Source of the DNA: Datura wrightii | Taxonomy: Eukaryota; Streptophyta; Magnoliopsida; Solanales; Solanaceae | Reading direction: 5' to 3' | Length of the DNA: 64,000 nt | Assembly (NCBI GenBank): GCA_035772735.1 | Contig: JASDFA010000007.1 | Location: forward strand, 130,052,501 to 130,116,500 | Part shown: positions 35,575 through 50,000 of the stretch, piece by piece | How positions within the stretch are numbered: the first letter of the stretch is position 1 | Layout of the letters: each line of letters begins with the position of its first letter | The notes under the pieces: model-generated | Database searches by the model: none | What the model was told of the DNA's origin: nothing | What the model saw: the letters and a program-made list of their open reading frames with translations, nothing else | Translations under genes and position numbers: made by a program

Positions 35575-37169
35575 ACATAGCAGTACTGATAAAGCATTTG
35601 GTAGATGAAATGAAGATAAATGCTACATTGGATACATAGTAGACGGAATTTCATTTAAGAAATATTCTTCTTATGGGGAGTTGGTTGATGTGATTGCCAG
35701 CCAACTTGAAATTGATTTACAGTTGAAAATAATGAAGCTGAAATACAATATTGAAGAGACAAACTTACCTGTGAAAATACATAATGACATGGGTGTTAGG
35801 GTGTACATACAACTAAGGAGGAGTCCAATGATATTGGCATGTATTCATTGTGTGTTAATATTTTTGATCGAGTAATCGAAAACGAGTTAGAATCTGACAC
35901 ATTAATGGATACTAGTGATAGATTGTCGATGGTGATTGCAAATTCTGGTGTACCTTGTATCAAAGCTGAAAAAATTATTTTCGACCCATATCGAAAGGAA
36001 GTGGTTGTTAATCAGGTATATAAGGGCAAGGCAATTTTAAAATCTGTGATGAAAAACTATGTAATTGCCAAAAGATTTCAATACAGAACAAAGAAGACCA
36101 ATGCTAGTAGGTATTTGTATTTTTATTTTATTGTAATTATTAATGGACAAAGTAATATTTTTTAATGATTATATGTATTTTTGTTTTCTCAAGAAATTAA
36201 TATATTTTCTGTTGCATTTATTATATATGTATTTGTATTCAATTGTAAATACAAAAAAATATATCATGGTTATCAATTTAATAATAATTTTTTATTTTTA
36301 AACTTCAATGCAGTTATACTCCTGCACATGTAGACAATAACTACATGTGGTTTATGAAGGCTTCCGGCATTAACACTTCAGGTATATTCAGAATTAGTAA
36401 ATTCTACGATGAACATACGTGTAGCTTGAAGGACAAGGTGTACTCACAGTGGCAGACAACAAGTAATCTGATTGGTGGAATAATAAAGCCTAAAATAATG
36501 AACCATAAGAGGAAATACACCCCCAAAGATATTAAGGACGATGTTAAGTTGGACTTCGGTGTAGATGTATCGTACGTGTTAGCTTGGCGAGTTATAGGCT
36601 TTAAAATTATTAAGGAGAGAACCGTTTGAGTCTTATAATAAATTATCTGATTATTTATATATTTTGGATAAAACATACCCTGGATCGCATATACAGATAA
36701 AGAAAATAACTGACAATGAGTTTTTTGTATTATTTATTACATTATTTTCTTTTATCAAAGGGTTTGATTATTGTAAACGGATCGTAGTAATTGATGGCAG
36801 CCACCCTAAAGGACCATACAATGGGATGTTTGTATGTGCCAATACTCTAGACGGAGCAGGTAATCTATATGTATATTATGTATTTATATGTATTTTTTAA
36901 TCCAAAATTACTTAAATATATGTTGTTATATTTGCATTTGTATTAATCCAGTTGAATTTGCAGAAAATATATCATCTCTTGCTTATGGTGTTGTGGATTC
37001 GGAGAATGATGCTTCTTGGACTTGGCTCTTTGAATAGTTCCGAGAGGCTTATGGAAACAGAGAAAACATGTTTGTGTTGCGTCTGATAGAAATGAGAGTA
37101 TTATCAAGAGTGTTCAAGGGTGTACAATTCCGTGCAGCGTTACGCTTCCATATGGCATTTGTGAAATAA

Positions 37170-40100
37170 TGTCACGACCCAAAATCTCATTAAGTCGTGA
37201 GGGCACCCACCATACCCGTAGGCGAACCCATTCCTTTATTGACCAACTAATAATTTAAATAATGCAAAAATAATATAAAATAAGCAACTAACTCTTATAA
37301 GTGCGGAAATAAATGAGTTTAAGACCAAAACAACCTCAAGACCTGGTGACACTAGTACAAGAGCATCTACGAATACCAAACAACTATGAAATATTAAAGT
37401 CACTGTCTAGAAAGAAATGAGATAGGATATAAAATAAGAAGCCTCTAGAATTCAATGCTATTGAAGAGAAAGCAGCTCACCCTGAATTCTAACCGCAATA
37501 TATCTTGAACCGTGTAGCAACTCAATTACCATTAGTACTTGATTCAGTTCCTACACGCAAAAAAGTGTAGCAAGTATAGAGTGAGTACGGAAAATACGTG
37601 TACTCAGTAAGCTTTAATAACTGAACCTTTCTAGAAGTGATGACAAGATATAAGTCCTAATAATTCTTTTTCAATAATTGTAAATATGATAATAGTCCAC
37701 CCCAACAAGATTTTATGAATTTAATATCTAACCATGAAGCAAATAAAATATATATTATTCAAAGTCAGTTACACCATTGATGATATCACAATATACCTCA
37801 ATATAGTCATTACATCAGCTATACCACTGATTATATCATAATGAGTCTCAAATACAACGAGTCAAATCAATATCACAACCATCTCAACACTTCAACAGTC
37901 AACTCAATATAAAATGCAATGAAGATGAAATGTAATGCAATGCACTGGCCAAGAACCTATATATAACCGCTTCCTCTGTTGGATAGTCGGGACCCATATA
38001 GGACTCGCGAGGTCCATATACCTACCGAAATCATTTTTCATCTACAATCACACACGCCGGAATCATTTTTCATTGGCAATAACACATCTCAGAACTATTT
38101 TCCATCAATAATAATGCACGCCAGAACCATTTTTCATCGACAACAACACATGTCGGAATCATTTTTCATCGATAATAACACACGCCGAAATCATTTTCAA
38201 TCGGCAAAAACACATGTCGGAACCATTTCTCATCTACAATAATACACGCAAAATCATTTTCCATCGGCATCATAAGAGTATCAATTTTCACAAAATAGCT
38301 CAGTTGACACTATTAGTCAATAATCATCATGCAACAATAAGAGTGGTATGAGTACGTACGAAAAACACAAGTTCATCAATCAACCACTGCAATCAAGGAT
38401 TTTCAAGTCACAATCAAGTATCACGTAGTGCATAAGTCCCAGTAAATTAATCACATCACAAGTTGTGGAATATCATCAATACATACATCAATTTTGTGTA
38501 AATTTACCCATGTTATGACACTGGTACCCATATAAATACTCGTCATCTCATTATTACGAAACTCCCTTATTGCCCATTACCCTTAAATTTATTTAATATA
38601 TACAAAACTAACACCTCAAAGAATCAAGCAATCTCTATGTGCCTCAAACTGAAGTCCAAGCGTCAAATTATGAATTTGTCCTTTCTTAATGGTTTCGAAT
38701 GATCAAAATCTGGTCAAATATGTATTCTACATAAGAAAATAAAATCATGGACATCCATATTGATATAATTCTATCCCGGGCCTAAAAAGTCAACCCCGAG
38801 TGCAAGGGTAAAACTGAAATTTTAATTAACAATCATGTTACCTATGAAGTAAAGAACTCAAATATGAAATTTCATTCAAAACGGAGCTCAAATCGACCTT
38901 GAATTCATCGAAATAGAGTTTCTTAACTCTAGGCTCAAAATCCCCAATTTTCATGCTCATATATGATTTTAAACGATTAAATAATCTATAAATTAGAAAT
39001 TTAATGCCAAAATCAGTTTACCCACAACATAAGAACCTTAAAAATTTAGTCCGAATTGACCTCCAAATCAAAGAAATACGATTTCTAGATCCAGGGTGAA
39101 AACTCTCAATTTTTTCTCTAATAAATTCACGGATAAAAATAAAAACTAACTGAAGAAATTATGAAAAAAGTACCAAAATAAGAATTAGACACTTTACCCC
39201 TCGCTTTTACGAGAAAAACGCCACAAAAATCGCCTCAAACGGAGCTCTAAAACTCAAGATATGATGAAAATATCCAAAATTTGCTATCTGTAATTTAATA
39301 AACTCTCCAACATTAAAAAACAACTTTGATCATTAAAAATAGGTCTCCCCACACTAATAATCAATTTTTCTGGTTGCTAAAGGTGTGCACCTGAGCTCTT
39401 TTTGCACCAGCAATTAATGTTTTAACTAAAATGGTCATAACTTCATCATACGAACTTGAAATATGACGATTCTTTTTTCTATAATTCCTAAATAATAATA
39501 CGGACCTACTTGTTCAATCAAAACTCTATTTGGTACTCGTTTGACCAGCAGATATTTTTTTTCTCGTTTAAGAATTATTTCATCTGTTGCGATAAAAATC
39601 CGAATCTTGACTTATTGAAATTGCACCAAACATTTCAGATCACTCCTATAATTCATGCTAAGAATTTTGGAAGTCTCGAAATAATTTTTTGACTCTAAAA
39701 CTAAAAACGGACCTCTGAGTTTTCATATTTTATTCTTAAAATAATGCTAAAACACACAAAATGTTCAAATCCACCCGAAACTCATCGGAATTAAATCAAA
39801 ATTTGTGAAAAAGTCCAAAGTAATCATACAAACCTGTTGAAACTTTCAAATTCTTAATCCGAGCTCATTTAGTTAACTATTTGACTGAGGTCAATTCTTA
39901 ACTTTAAATTCTACTTGAATGCAATTCGAGTGTTCAAAACTCATCCAGAATCCTCCAGACAAACCAAATGTGCAATACATTAAATATATTTTGGATCTGT
40001 TGAAATCATCAAATCACCTATATAAGATCGTTTCGGTCAAAAGTTGACCATGGTCAAACTTAGCTTCCTTAAAACTCATAAATTCAACCAAAGGCTCAAA

Positions 40101-40397
40101 TCATTCCCGAACACCTCAAAATCCATGCAAACCATCCAACTAAGTCATAAATCACTATTTGGAACTAGCAGAGCTTTCAGAATTCAAATACGAGCACGTT
40201 AACTTGAAATGTTGACTTTGGTCAAACCTCTCAAACTTAAACCTTCAAAATTGAAAATCTCGTCCAATCTTCATTAGATCATCTCGGGAGTTGTGTCATC
40301 TATATACACAAGTCATAAATAACAAAATGAAGATATGAAAAGGTTCAAACTAGGGAAAGAGATTAAAAATCACCATATGACCATGTGGATTGTTACA
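37170..40397 (-). repeat. 3' LTR (left copy) of the LARD-like element, 3228 bp
   Basis: It begins TGTCACGACCCAAAATC and ends GATTGTTACA. It has a stretch of about 1.06 kb (about 38767..39826) that is absent from the right LTR, and about eight minisatellite units. Confidence 0.85.
38015..38280. repeat. Minisatellite of about 33-bp units in the left LTR
   Basis: About eight imperfect copies of a unit like CCGGAACCATTTTTCATCGG followed by CAATAACACACG. A matching array of about six units lies at 45300..45490 in the other LTR. Units are degenerate and directly adjacent. Confidence 0.8.
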
Positions 40398-43300
40398 TCA
40401 TCCACCATTTAAACATTTGTTCGTCCTCGAACGGGTAAGGAAAAGTACTAAGACTGTCCAGGAGCTGTAAATACCCATGGTAAGCCTCATGCATGAGATC
40501 TCAAAAAAAAAAGTTACATCAGTAATTCTACTTGTTCACCTTAACAGTCAAATCTCCTTTTTTTTAGCCTACATGACTGTATCTCCTTATTTCAAAACCA
40601 AAACTACTCAAAATAACTAGGCATTCATTCATTAAAGCAACAATGAAAAATATTCAAAAACATCAACAAACAACCAAGCCTGACAAGTGCAACAATAGTA
40701 AAAGAGCACAACCGATTTTCATATATTTGAACTGTCTCTGTACATAATACTTGATTTGATCATAATCATAGTGTTGAATGTAATTGATTCATCAACATGC
40801 GTCGTAGTCACCACAATATGATTACTATGAGAAAATCCATTGCCGACTCTATATTAGTAAAATATTCTGATCCAATTAATCATCCTTTCATCTTCCAGAG
40901 CAGTTATTAGTACCAAGAACTCTTAGAAAACACATCGCCACATGCCACATGTCTGAATCATGCTTCTCTTCTGCCGTAAGAGGATCTTTGCCTATTCTAA
41001 GCCAATTGTAAGTATTTATGTCAAAAATTGGACATATCCAAGGCTAATTGCGGTAATTCCAAGTCTAATAGTTTTGTTCCGTCAAGGTGAAGCAACTGAG
41101 TTGGAAATCGATATCTACTTCCATATAAGTCTTCAAATGGTATGCTTCATCTACTATTCTAGAAATCTTGTTCTCAAGCCAAATCTATTGGAAAAAATTG
41201 ATTTTCCAAAGGCTCCCCATATCTATTCATATATTCCAAATACATCATCAACTATCTATGTAACTCCTTGTACTTATCTGTGTAGTTTTCATCGACAAGG
41301 TAGTATCGATTCCACACGAAATCCTCAATAAACCTGCATAACTGTAAGTATTCCGATAATACATCTATAAGCCATATGGCATAACATAAACAATCTAACC
41401 CAGTGTATAATAGACGATTACCCCTATATTTTCAATAGTTACTCGAACTAACCCCAACTCTTCACAAAATCACTATTCAGTTCTTTATAATTTTGTGTTG
41501 ACCTATTCTATCTTTCACCCATGAATGATCTTGTGCTGTCATTCTTGAATTCAAAGGCTGAAATCCATAAAATCATCAACTCCACACCAAGGATCAATAT
41601 TTGATGTCTTTTTTCTTCACATTTCTCAAGTCATACTAGTCACACAATTCTGATAGAACTTCATGAGATTTGAATATATCAAAGTATCAAATATGTGAAC
41701 CTCTTATGCTTACCCCTAACACATTTACCACTCTAAACTCTTCGATACAAGGCGTGTGGCCTCATACTCCATACCTCTAAATCACAAATAACTGAGAACA
41801 ATACCTAGTTATGTCTTTAACAATCCCTAAAAGTAAAAATTATTGCAATTCATGTTCCCCCTTTTTTCCACAAGTTCTTCCAAGTCACATAACTGATATT
41901 TTCAAATTTTTTTATCTTACCAATCCACAGTCCAATATAATCCACTACCACAACTATCATCTAATATAGAAAAACCCGATTTCTGATCCAAACATATAGA
42001 TAACTCCCTTTACCTGATCAACTTTATCCCATTTACATGAGGATGTCATGTTACCACACACTTTAATGCACCACAAAATCATCTTTCTATTGATCTTATC
42101 ATGTCAGTCATCTGAATCTCACCAGTTACGAAACTCAAAATCACCATGGAACTTACCACAACTCCTAGCTACAATGTTCGTAGAATTTCTCCTCCAAGCA
42201 TATCTTTGAATAATACATGATAATATCACCATAATCTGAATAAGATCTAAGTAATCACATTGTTCTAAATTTAAGTCCCCCTTTTCTGAAGATGAACCCC
42301 TAATCTTTCAAATTGAAACAGATATCCTAATCCTTATTTTTCCAAATGTCAGATTTCATTTCCAATCACATTTATCTTTACAAACCAAAAAATCCTTCAA
42401 ATCTGCTCGATGAGTATTTCAAACTACCATAAGTCTTTTTTATAAAAGTTGAGTCAATCATAAGAATAGTAACAAATCACAAATCTTAGGCATATAAAGT
42501 CTTCCCTACCTTACTCAAATCTTTTAAATTGAAAAACCTTCCGAATTAGTCACATCACAAGTACAACACATCACAAAGTCTTCTCACCAAAGTACCTAGC
42601 AATACCGAAATAATACCTCAAACCAACAATGCATTGGTTGTAATCTATAGGACAATTCCCAATCACTAAATACACATTCCTTTTAACATTCTCATATGAT
42701 TTCATGTAAGCCTGCCTGTTAAGATCACCCTTTATCCACAATCTCCTTAGCCCAATACTGATTCACTTCTCTTGGCCTCACTTGATCTAACTGGCCTTAA
42801 TTAAATCTCTGAAATGTACTTCACAACATGAACTTATTAACACCTACCATTGATCCACCACTTTAAATGCCCTTGTTAATTGATACCTCGCTTGAGCATC
42901 TGTAAGAGATGATTGTTTATGAATAGCCTCTCTTTTGTCTTATCGCTCATGACTAGAACATTTTCGATATACCATAAGATTATTCCTTTCAGCCCGCATA
43001 CTCCATAGAGTCATATCAATAGTGATAGTAGAAACTTGTTAGTTTTTTAAAATTGAATGCAATGTCGATCTCCATTCTTCTAAATAGGTGAAATATCCTA
43101 TAGCTTCTCAAGTAATTGACCTTCACACTTGTTAAAGCCAACCCATTTTCATCAATCAATTGCTCTACCCAGTTAGTTTCGCTCCATGAAAGCCCACTAG
43201 ATCCTCCACTTTTCTACACCATAATCATTGAGAAGGTCATACCTAGATCACACCACACATTTCTACACATCAAATAACTACGATGCATTACGCAAATCGG

Positions 43301-44444
43301 CCAGTCTTTGGCCCAAAATGGCATGTATCCCCATCTTCATCTCAAGAAAACTTGCAAACATGCTCCTTACTAAAGAATCATCAGTACATATTTCTATAAT
43401 ATTCGATCATAATGATAAATTTCCTCCACTCATATTCAGCTCTTCATTTAATAAACCCAGTCCATAACAAACATTTCCACACCCCGTGGCTCGAATCAAG
43501 TAGACGCAGTAACATTGTGATTAACGTATCGTACAACTCAAACCATTCAAATTCTCTTCGTTCTACCTCTACTTCATGAGAAAGAAGGAACACCTTATAT
43601 ACAAACCTCAAAAGAAATCATACCACCTCGAACCTCATTAGAGAAAATCCCTTTTTTTCATGTCTTACAACTTGTCCTCTTACCTGATCCGCTGGTCCTC
43701 CACAACTTTAACGCTTCTTTAAGATAATAGTATGTGTACTTATTTCATCTCTGAAATGTCAAATCTTTGTTGATACACTCATGCGATAAGATTATAGCAT
43801 AAATTTGATCTTGGTCAAAACATTTTTGTTCTCATCATAACTTGAGCAACCCAACCTTGCTATATCAAACCTTCTTAATTGTAGTCTTCAAAGTCACAAC
43901 ACTTATTATCTAGCAATGTCACTAATCGTAAAATTCTCAAGCGTCAACTCTTTCCCCAGAATCAGCTATGCTATATATGTGCTCCTTCTATTATTGAATA
44001 ACTCATCATAGAAGATAAGGTGATCATGACTCATCATTCGCACTTCCCTACGAATATTACTAAACTGAAAAAAATTCAAATCATAATCTCATACAATCCG
44101 TTATGAATCATAGCTACTATCTAAATCTGGCCATACATCCCTCAAACTAGCATACCTCTTCCTTCTTGATACAACCTCTTGCTAAATACTGTGTGATATC
44201 ATCATCAACCATTAGCGCACAAATTCAATAACATGTCCTCACCATCAATAAGAGAATGAAATAAAGAGATTTAAAGAATCAGGATGAATAAAAACACACA
44301 TGATAAAGAATCAAAGAATAGAATTTTCCTAATATCCTATAGCCTCTCGAGGATAAGTTACAAACATCTCTGCACCGATCCGCAAGACTCTACTAGACTC
44401 TGCTCTTGTACTTAGTGGGACCTATGAACCATACTCTGATACCA
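40398..44444 (-). other. Non-coding interior of the LARD-like element
   Basis: Four kilobases with no retroviral domain in any frame. The longest open frame, 123 codons at 40960..41331 on +, is antisense to the element and matches nothing I recognise. Composition is AT-rich with many CTT/CAT runs. It may be an ancient coding region decayed past recognition or an original non-coding cargo. Confidence 0.55.
44434..44444 (-). other. Primer-binding site (tRNA-iMet) of the LARD-like element
   Basis: On minus, TGGTATCAGAG follows directly after the 3' end of the right LTR (GGAAACA). This perfect 11-base match fixes orientation. Confidence 0.85.
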
Positions 44445-46558
44445 TGTTTCCATGATCTAAAATTCCATTGAGCTGTGAGGGTACCCACCATACCCGTAGG
44501 CGAACCCCATTCCTTTATTGACCAATTAATAATTTAAATAATGTAAAAATAATATAAAATAAGCAACTAACTCTTATAAGTGCGGAAATAAATGAGTTTA
44601 AGACCAAAATAACCTCAAGACCTGGTGACACTAGTACAAGAGCATCTATGAATACCAAACAACTTTGAAAAATTAAAGTCACTGTCTAGAAAGAAATGAG
44701 ACAGGAAATAAAATAAGATGTATCTAGAATTTAGTACTGACGAAGAGAAAGCAGCTCACCCTGAATTCTAACCGCAACATATCTTAAACCGTGTAGCAAC
44801 TCAATTACCATTAGTACTTGATTCAGTTCCTGCATGCAAAAAGGTGTAGCAAGAATAGGGTGAATACGGGAAACACGTGTACTCAGCAAGCTTTGATAAC
44901 TGACCCTTTCTAGAAGTGATGACGAGATATAATTCTAATAATTCTGTTTCAACAGTTGTAAATATATAATAATAATAATAGTCCAACCCAACAAGAGTTT
45001 ATGGATTTAATATCTAACCATGAAGCAAATAAATATATATTATTCGAAGTCAGTTACACCACTGATGATATCACAATATACCTCAATATAGTCATCACAT
45101 CGGCTATACCACTGATTATATCACAACGAGTCTGAAATACAATGAGTCAAATCAATATCACAACCATCTCAACACTTCAATACTCAACTCAATATGAAAT
45201 GCAATAAAGATAAAATGTAATGCACTGGCCAAGAACCTGTATATATCCACTTCCTCTATTGGATAGTCGGGACCCATGGGGGACTCGCGAGGTCCATATA
45301 CCTGTCGGAACCATTTTTCATCGGCAATCACACACGCAGGAACTATTTTCCATCGGCAATAACATATGTTGGAACCATTTTCTATCGATAATAACACATG
45401 TCGGAACCATTTTCCATCAGCAATCACACATGTTGAAATAATTTTTCATCGATAATAACACACGCCGGAATCATTTTCAATCGGCATTATAAGAGTATGA
45501 ATTTTCACAAAATAACTCAATTGCCACTATTAGTCAATAATCATCAAGAAACAATAAAAGAGGTATAATTACGTATGAATAACACAAGTTCATCAACCAA
45601 CCATTGCAATCAAGGATCTTCAAGTCACAATCAAGTATCACGTAGTGTATAAGTCCCAGTAAATCAATCACATCACAAGTGTGGAATATCATCAATACAT
45701 ATATCAATTTCGTATAAATTTACCCATGTCATGACATCGATACCCATATAAATACTCGTCATCTCATTTATACGGGACCCCTTGTTTTTCATTACCCTTA
45801 AATTCATTTAATATATAAAAAACTAACACCTCAAAGAATCAAGAAATCTCTATGTGCCTCAAACTGAAACCCCAGAGTCAAATTACAAATTTGCTCTTCC
45901 GCTATACTTCTGAATGATCAAAATCTGATCAAATAAGTATTCTACATAAGAAAATAAAACCATGGACACCCATATTGATACAAATCTGTTGGAACTTTCA
46001 AATCCTTAATCCGAGCTCATTTAGTTATCTACTTGACTGAGGCCAACTCTTAACTTTAAATTCTACTTGAATGCAATTCGACTGTTCGAAACTCATTCAG
46101 AATTCTCCAGACACAAACCAAATATGAAATTCCATCATAAAACACATTCTGGATCTGTTGGAATCATCGAATCACCGATATAAGATTTTTTTGACCGGAA
46201 ATTGACTGTGGTCAAACTTAGCTTCCTTAAAACTCATAAATTCAACCAAAGGCTCAAATCACTCCCAAACACCTCGGGATCCATGCAAATCATCCAACTA
46301 ACTCATAAATCATCATTTGGAACTAAAAGAGATTTTAAAATCCAAATTCGAGCTCGTTGACCTGAACTGTTGACTTTGATAAAACCTCTCAAACTTAAAC
46401 CTTCCAAAAACTGAAAATCTCATCCAAATTTTTATTAGATCATCTCGAAAATTATGTCATCCATATACACAAGTCATAAATGATAAAATGAAGATATAAA
46501 AAGTTTCAAACTAAGGAAACAGGTAAAAAATCATAATATGACCATGTGGGTTGTTACA
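44445..46558 (-). repeat. 5' LTR (right copy) of the LARD-like element, 2114 bp
   Basis: Its left end TGTTTCCATGATCTAAAATT is a diverged form of TGTCACGACCCAAAATC; its right end is GGGTTGTTACA. Relative to the left LTR it lacks about 1.06 kb and two minisatellite units. Confidence 0.85.
45300..45490. repeat. Minisatellite of about 33-bp units in the right LTR
   Basis: About six degenerate units of the same type as 38015..38280 (GGAACCATTTTTCATCGGCA-like). Confidence 0.78.
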
Positions 46559-47058
46559 AATAATGTTCAAAAGAAGTACCGAAAGTACCATGAGCAATTG
46601 TCCGATATTTTTTATACAATGACCAAAGCATATACAAAGACAAAATTTGATATGTTGATGTGAGAGTAAAGGAATATTTGGAGTTGGCAGGATACGATAA
46701 GTAGACGAGATTATATGCACTAGTTCACTGGAGTTGGACAATGACATCAAATATAGTGGAGTCGATTGATTTAGCCCTTGTATCTACAAGAGAATTGTCA
46801 ATTTATGAATTTCTTGAAGAATTTAGGTTAATGTTTACAAGATGGAATTACACCAACAAAAGGAATGCAACTTTCACATTCACGCCACTTGCGGGGAAAT
46901 CTAAAAAATTATTAAAACTTAATGAGGCTAAATGTACATGGATGACAGTATGTTTTTTTAAAATTACTGATTTTAATATATTTTTCTTATATCAATCTAT
47001 TATATTATTAAAATATTTTATTTGTATTGAATGTATTCGTAATATTATTATAGGTTGT

Positions 47059-50000
47059 TGTCACGTCCCACCTTGGGAGGCACGACTAGCACCTAATGCC
47101 ATACTAGAATTTGGACTGACCTGGCTGGGCATAGGCACCTCTGGTGCCTATCAATGACTTAAACTCAAGAAAAAAAACTGTTATATCTCGGCTACAAACA
47201 TAGCCTCAGACTGATAAGACCATGCGACACCTGTTAAAAAAATAGCTAACCCAGCCAACATACATCAATAGGGATCCTATGCGGGCAGACAAGACCACCA
47301 TGCTGTCTAGTTATAATAAGAAGGAACATAAGAAGCTATACTAGGCCCCACATGTCCAACACCTAACATAAGACATACATGTGCTCCACATGGCCAACAA
47401 CATCTAACTAACTGGATACTGTAGTCTACAAGCCTCTAAGAATACAAATAATGGTCGCGACAGGGCCCCGGCCTACCCAAATGCTATATAAATGAAAGAC
47501 TGTAAACCCTACAACCTGGAAACTCCGAATGAAAAGAGATGGCCAAACTGCCAACGCTGAATAGTTGCTAATGGAGATCTTGAATTCTATTTGTCTAAAC
47601 GTGCAGGCAAATATGCAGCGCCACATAATTGGGTGTTAGTACAATATGTACTGAATATGTAAGGAAATAATAAAAGTTGAGTAAAAGTTGTTAAAGACTG
47701 AAAGTAAGTAGAAAGAAAGGGAAGAAATTAACCTGGAAGTCTGCTTATTCAAAACCTGCATCTAGTAAAATACTATGAGTTGCGACTGTACAATCATATA
47801 TTCACAAGTTATAGCTAGTAGACAAGAACACAAACAAGAACCTAACCTGGCCCCCATAACCTGGAAGGTAGGATCAACACAAAATAACCTACCGGGACAC
47901 CCATAAGCCTGGCAAGTATACTTCAATCTATATACCCCTATCCAGGTTCCTATGACTCTACTGGTGCTACAGCCAACCTACCTGTCCCCTGAGTCTGCAA
48001 CTAAACCCGTTTGGCTCCTTATCTGTAGCTGTATCTGAGTTCGGTGGACTCCTGATAACTGCACCCTGGGCACCAGGCTCGACGAGGGTCAATGATGTCG
48101 ATACGGCATAAAAATAATGGTCCATCAACGAAATGAACTGTAATATGGCCTCTAGGACGGCATATCGCTCCTCGGAGCAAGGTCATATAGCCTCTATAGG
48201 CGACGACACAACTAGTAACCCTGGGGTGGTCATGGAAGGCTCTTAGGTGAGGGCAATCCCAACCGATGTGCTATACGAAAGTCTCAATCTAGCCACTCAA
48301 AGGGCGTATCTGGCCTTTTGGGCCTAACGCAACTACTGCTCGCCAATAGAATATTTTGTATAGCTGCTAGCAGGCACACACCGTGTACCTGTATCTGATC
48401 ATAGGATCCTGATAGTGATCATAATCTCTAATGGTCTAGATTGGATAGGGCAAGGTTTGGAGTGGCCTAACCATACTCTGGATGTCTTGCTCGGACGATT
48501 ATAACTCATAAGCAACTGTAGGGTTGCAGACGACCAATTACTTAATTCCTTTGCTTAGAACGACTGTATGACTGCTACTAACCTAACATGCTTTTGAGCA
48601 GTTGGTCCCTACTCCTCCACAGGCAGCCTACTGAAATTCTTAGCCTGAGGGTAATACTGTGCTAACATAGTTCTAGTCCTTTAGACCTTAACTTGGTCTG
48701 TTCAGATCTTATATGACTCTTCTGAACGATTCCTAACCTTGTAGGTAAGTTTACATGGACTTAGCCACTCACGACAACCTGTACCTTAGCGTCTTATAGG
48801 AGCAGGCTGGGGTGTTGCCCCCACCTCTAACTGCTAATAAGGTCCCCTTCCTAAGGGTACCCACAGGTCTATCTGACCTGAACAACTATGATGGCTTCCT
48901 AAGCGACCTATATGATGAATACTAAGACAACTGGAACTGACAGTCACTGGTAGTAGCTAACTAGATGGCAGGTTGTCACTCAGTTCACAAGACAACCCTA
49001 GTATTGCTGACTCTAAAGTATGGCCATCCTATCTAAATTTCTGTCCTTGGGGCATGAAGGTACGCCAATGGCCTCTGGGCATTCTTCATTGACAATACAG
49101 GTGCCAATCTGGTAGTTATATCGCCTAGCTGCGCCTATGCTGTTCAACTTACTAACTCAGGCCCACTAACTATCCATGAGCTTCTAAGGTCTAGGCCTAA
49201 CAATGAAACATTCAATTCTATACATAATGAACTGAAGAACAGAGTTCCTACGATGCTTCTAGTGTGTGTCACACTTAATATGTTCTTTCCCCGACAAGGG
49301 ATACTACGATGTATTCTTTATACATTTTCTAGCAGGTAACCACAACATATGTAACCCATAATCTACTGATAGCAGCTGACCACGACACATCTTATCCGTA
49401 TATACTAGAAACAACTAATTACAACATATAGGATTATTATCTACATTCAATACATAGGTCATATCACTGTACAACGAAAATAACCTTCCGAAAGAATAAG
49501 CCTTAACATACCTCGAATGTTGATTCTTATTTAACTGGAGAGTTTCAACTTGCAAATGGTAGTTCCTCCCAATTACAACCTCTATGCTAATTCCTGTGGC
49601 CGGGTAGGAATCAATTTGAAGCAATTCTGACAACTTTTACTCGACGGAGTTCCAGTTTGCCGAGCGAATTCTCAAGAAATAACTCTGTAGTAATGCTTTT
49701 TGTAGGCCTAGAACTCGTTTTCCGAAGTTAATTTATGATTGGACGGCGTTTGGCGGTGTAATTTAATAAAAATTAGATGAAAACTCACGTTACCCTCTCT
49801 TTTGGTCGAGAAAAACTTGGAACAAATGATTTAAATCAATAAAAGGGGCTTTATATAGTACTAGGGATGTGGCAGGGGGTGTGCGGCGCGCCCCCCATCG
49901 CAAGGGCGCACTGCACCGCTCAAGGCACCGAGGCAGGGGCGCGACACGCCGCTCCATGCGTCATGCCTCGGGCTTCATCCTCCTGCTCGCTTGATTTCGT

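Larger units (their letters stand above)
37170..46558 (-). mobile_element. Gypsy-type LTR element without recognisable coding domains (LARD-like, 9389 bp) inside the MULE transposase
   Basis: LTRs 37170..40397 and 44445..46558 share TACCCGTAGGCGAACCC, CTTCAACCG-like and GACCATGTGG blocks. The flanks carry identical AATAA (37165..37169 and 46559..46563). CTCTGATACCA at 44434..44444 is the iMet PBS (TGGTATCAGAG) read on minus, directly next to the right LTR, so the right LTR is the 5' one. At the other end GTTCGAGGACGAAC (minus, 40420..40433) is the motif seen before the polypurine tract in the chromovirus downstream. No Gag or Pol domain was found in the interior, so it appears non-autonomous. 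LTR divergence shows age. Confidence 0.87.

Noticed and set aside
38015..38280. Regular short repeats that could suggest a CRISPR-like array
   Set aside because: Units are degenerate and directly adjacent without unique spacers, lie in an LTR of a plant retroelement, and recur in its partner LTR. A minisatellite.
40960..41331. 123-codon plus-strand frame
   Set aside because: Antisense to the LARD-like element, ends by chance, no family resemblance.
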